DNA of 52,500 nt. It comes from Glandiceps talaboti (lineage: Eukaryota > Hemichordata > Enteropneusta > Spengelidae). The position numbers and the translations under genes are program-made. The DNA is taken from the NCBI RefSeq assembly GCF_964340395.1, contig NC_135561.1, positions 12,895,461 through 12,947,960 of the forward strand. The letters are read 5' to 3'. The notes below the pieces were generated by a model that was given only the letters and a program-made list of their open reading frames with translations, was not told where the DNA came from and made no database searches. Shown piece after piece: positions 48,581 through 52,500 of this stretch. How positions within the stretch are numbered: position 1 is the stretch's first letter; the number at the start of each line of letters is the position of its first letter.

Positions 48581-51149
48581 GTTTTGCGAAATAACTTTTG
48601 TAGAAATTCACTTCAGTAATGTAGTCGTATTTTTCATTCATTTGGATTTATCAGATACATAGAGGCAGGCTAGTAGCAGCAGGCTCAAACTTTAAACATT
48701 TCAAGACAATTACAGCGACATTAATTCTGCCCAGCAGTTATTTTATGTATCTGGAGGTATAATGTCACAATGTGTGTATTTTATGCCCGGCTTCAAATAC
48801 TCCCTATGCCGTCGTTATGCTTAATCATTCACTCCCATCGACGTAAACCATTGTCCACGTCACGGCAGTGCTACCCAACGCACGTTTAGTATGGAAAAGG
48901 AAATCCATTCCTTTGGTTTGATTTACAGCCATTAAAGTTTAAAATGTATATTTTTCATGTTCATTGTTCCACAAAGCTATTTAAATATCTTTAAAGTTTT
49001 CGGCGACTTTTCAGAGTTATAATTTATTTGCAATCAGAACAACTTCATTTGAAATAAATAAAGTTCAAAGAGTAAGTTAATCTTACCCATCTTTGCAAAT
49101 ACTATTAACAGTGATATGAATTTATTAATAACACTAAGACGGATCTGGGTTGGTTTCATTTACTATTTAAATATTTATATGATAAACTAAATCATTAATA
49201 ACCAGGTAATGAAATGGAATTATCACTAGATCTTGACAGATTAGTTGAGTTTGTCAGATACGCGAGGGCGACCATTGTGCCCTATCGATTTTTTTTCCTG
49301 ATTTAAGAACAAGAAGCCATCGAATATAGATTTTAAGCAGCTAATGGCCGTTGAAAGCAGCTTTGTTGCAGAAGTTTTAATTTCCTCGCGGAAACTTGTC
49401 TCCCTTCATCTGGATTACTGTAACATTGTAACACCGGATCGGAAAAGATAAATAATTATGGGGTAGATCTTAGAGGGAAAAAGCAGTAGTGAATGTGTTC
49501 AAATTCAAAACTACTTATTATATATATCACAACATTGACCTGAAGACTTTAGACGTCAACACAACGATAAACATTTCATACTTTATGCATGAAAAACAAA
49601 GATAAACAAAGTTTGCCATCTTTCTAAGTAGATGAATTCATAGTTTTTCTTCAGACAATATCTAATATTTTATCTGCAGTCATTTTTAGCAATGAAAACG
49701 ATTTGATTTCTAGGAGTATCGTCTTACTCGTTATTTTTCTTTTTAAAATTTAAGATTTCAAGCTATTTCTAAAACAGGGTTTTTTCAACAAATATGCAAA
49801 ATCAGTGTGTCTGTCGTAAAATACAAAAGGTTTTTCCTTGTGTTATTAATGAGGTCTCCTGTAAACATAGAATTACAATATTGCTAATAAGCGTGTCCTT
49901 CAATGATAGTCTGAAGTGTCGGAAGGAAAGACTTATATGTTTGAAGATTTCAACTATGGAAAAACTCGTTAACGTTATAAGATATACCACATATATGTTG
50001 CTCGAAAAGAGATATTGTTAAAAGGGAATTTTCGTTATATTCGAAAACACACTCTTTTGAAACCCTTTGCTACGTTTAGCAATGAAATCCGATCATGTTT
50101 CCATGTTACCATTTCCGTTTTAGACGTACACTGCATCGATTGTTGCTCATAAAACAAAACAATAGAATACATTGGGTAATGTCTAAAAATAAGACAACCA
50201 TTTCACTAGAGTCTCACTTGATATATTGAAACAGGCTTATGGCGTAAATCAGCGTGTTGATAGATACAAACTTTGATATGTAAATATGATTTACTAATTA
50301 AATAGCAATTTTGCAACTATTCATTACTCTTCATTATGCTTTGTTGTCAATGACATGATATATATCAATTATTACAAATCCTCGCTGATTAGACATATTT
50401 TATATTAAAGTAAAATGAGAAAGACGTTAGGACTATCCTAAGAGTTGTCAAAAGAATATGCCCAAAATTAGTAAACATTATGGAAGAATATGAGTTATTA
50501 TCGATATTTATATAAAGACAACATGTATAGACTTTCAAAATGTCACAAAACATACATTGTGAAATACATTTCATATTTTAAACTATACATCTTCTACGAA
50601 AAGGTGATGCAAACGATATATGCTGAAGAGATTGTTATGTAATGCCTCAATTTAAAAAAAAAAATCTTAAATATCATTATTTAGCAAGTCTATGGTTATA
50701 CAGTGACACTGTCAAACATCTATACTTTGGAAGAGTACTGGAAGCATGCAATATGCACTCAAATACTCATCTTCCTATACTAAATACATAAATGTTCAGA
50801 GTACACCTGACAGCATTGCTTACACTCACAATGTATAGCCGGTCCTAGGTTTTAATGAATGATGACATAGGATGTGTCGTGAAGCGTGTAGTCTTCATGT
50901 ATCTGCTTAACATGGTCCTTGTGAAAACAGTTATCTGACTGCTGGGTTTTATATTATCCGGTCTTAAGGCACAGCTTGTGCTGAGTAAGTTCTGTTTTCT
51001 ACGGATGTTTATATACTTTAGTTATTGCCCTAAAGGTAGTTCGAAGAACTCTATATGACCTTGAAGTGTATGTCGTAATTCAATTGACTTCATCCCGATT
51101 GCGTATCAAGAAGAAAGATATATTTAATATTTTTTTCAATTGTTTACAC

Positions 51150-51152
<3 letters not shown>
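48581..51152. other. No gene seen
   Basis: About 2.6 kb of AT-rich DNA. Frames at 49794-50021 and 50389-50574 have no motif. Confidence 0.55.

Positions 51153-51226
<74 letters not shown>
51153..51226. repeat. (TA)n microsatellite
   Basis: About 37 uninterrupted TA units. Confidence 0.98.
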
Positions 51227-51231
<5 letters not shown>

Positions 51232-52500
51232 ATGATTTCAGATATAAAAATCAAAACAGTACTGTGAAATTGTTATTGTATTTATGGTGAGTTATATAAC
51301 CTACAACAAGTGACGTTCGCCGCATAAAATGCTATTTGCATGTTCATATTCTTCAAAAAGAAAACATGTGAAATATATACGTGAAAGTATTATGAAATAT
51401 ATTTTGATAAAATATCATACAACAATGTGCTGCTTTAATGAAAACAACTGCTGCTGATGGGTATATTTTACTATGGCGTGATATCATATTTCACTGTAGT
51501 CGCTCGCTACTATAAACGATCTCAAACATCAAGGAAAATGCAACCGGTAATTTGCTCGCCAAGAAAACGTCGACTTTCCCAAGCTTTTGTCTCTTAAAGG
51601 ATGTTTTAAAATTAGGATCTTGCAAATTTACATGATTTACATGACTGGATGTGTATAGTCTATGCATTTTAGGAAATAAATTAGAATATCTTAATCAACA
51701 AACAACTGTATACAATGGCCATGCACTCATGTTAAAGATTGTGTTTGCATACATATACACAGTGCTAAGAGTTTGCTAAGATAAATGTTCTAGATCCAAT
51801 AACGTTAAAGGAAGTTGACATTTCCATAAATGACCCTTTCAAGAGTTGAATCCTCCCACAACTGAAAGTGTTTGAAAGAATGTAGTTTGTCTATAATTGT
51901 AAAGGTGACTAATATTGTAAAAGGTATAACGATCTGATGCACTATGACCGTCCTGTCAAAACGTTGATGTATGTTGAAAAACATAATATAGGGATGGAAT
52001 TGATTTATATATGATTCAGCATTACACTAACAAGGTAAAACGATCAATACAATTGTAAACGGAAGCATGATAACGTTCACAAGAATATAGACGGCGATGT
52101 TACATGATATTTCCAAATTAGAAATACACATTCATGCTTGCTTGCATCATTAGTTATTGGCAGGCTAACTGATTCGTGTTCAACATTGGCTTATTTAGAA
52201 ATGTCGAAGGTCAATGCTGTATCGTCAATAGCGACTTCTCTAGGTGTTAGAATATCGATTTAATCATTAAATTTTCTAAAAATACAATCGGTCATTAAAG
52301 CCAAAAGCTAGCAAACCATTTTTGAAGATGTAGAATGTTATGTCCTTCATTGAAAGCAGACGTCAGGCAAGCTGTGAAGTGATGGAGTTAATATCAAGAA
52401 CCGATCTCGCTAGTTCAGTTGCTTTTGACTTTTGACTATTGTCATATTTCCAGCTAGATGTCTTGTGTATATAGAGTTGTAGCAACACTCTTTATAAAGC
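51227..52500. other. No gene seen
   Basis: AT-rich DNA to the window end without supported features. Confidence 0.55.

Overview
This window reads as eukaryotic, non-coding-rich genomic DNA. It is AT-rich by eye, has no long intact ORF, no operon-like packing and no recognisable rRNA or tRNA. It carries many long perfect microsatellites ((TA)n, (CATA)n, (CA)n, (AG)n, (TTTG)n, a pentamer (GTATA)n). Its transposon mix (a Penelope-like retroelement, a LINE, hAT-like and Tc1/mariner-like non-autonomous elements, foldback elements) fits an invertebrate animal genome, perhaps marine. I cannot name the species.

Layout. 1-9.8 kb: gene-poor, with a 71-bp tandem duplication (723-860), an (AG)n/(GGGA)n block (1939-2152), two (TA)n tracts, a weak minus-strand candidate exon (4911-5213) and a 34-nt near-perfect hairpin (8043-8076). 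9.8-18.3 kb: a dense mobile-element zone, with a TACACTGGGCAAAA-ended MITE-like piece, an LTR-like 216-bp segment holding four AGGTCA-type half-sites, a ~780-bp foldback (12481-13260) and a 2.48-kb hAT-like foldback (15147-17625) that seems to contain a second ~1.1-kb inverted-repeat element. Possible splice signals on the minus strand hint at a transcript over 18.0-10.7 kb. 19.1-23.4 kb: a frameshifted leucine-rich-repeat exon remnant (+), a 5'-truncated, frameshifted Penelope-like RT/GIY-YIG remnant (-), an unidentified 140-codon ORF (-), two copies of an ~85-bp hairpin element and a complete 191-bp Tc1/mariner-like MITE.

23.4-36.4 kb: mostly nothing recognisable, apart from a cruciform-prone composite (29407-30080) made of two ~100-bp (TA)n tracts around a 144-bp palindrome, a decayed unidentified coding relic on the minus strand (32369-33019) and a microsatellite cluster (33.6-34.2 kb). 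36.5-38.8 kb: a degenerate LINE reverse transcriptase with a YADD box (+), followed by a multi-frame coding relic with polyadenylation signals. 38.8-52.5 kb: a 191-bp hairpin MITE (40250-40440), a possible dead EGF-like exon (about 42958-43074), more (TA)n tracts, and long stretches with nothing recognisable.

No set of genes here works as a pathway. The coherent story is repeated insertion, nesting and decay of mobile elements around a few host-gene scraps. All protein-family calls come from reading motifs by eye; none was checked by database search.
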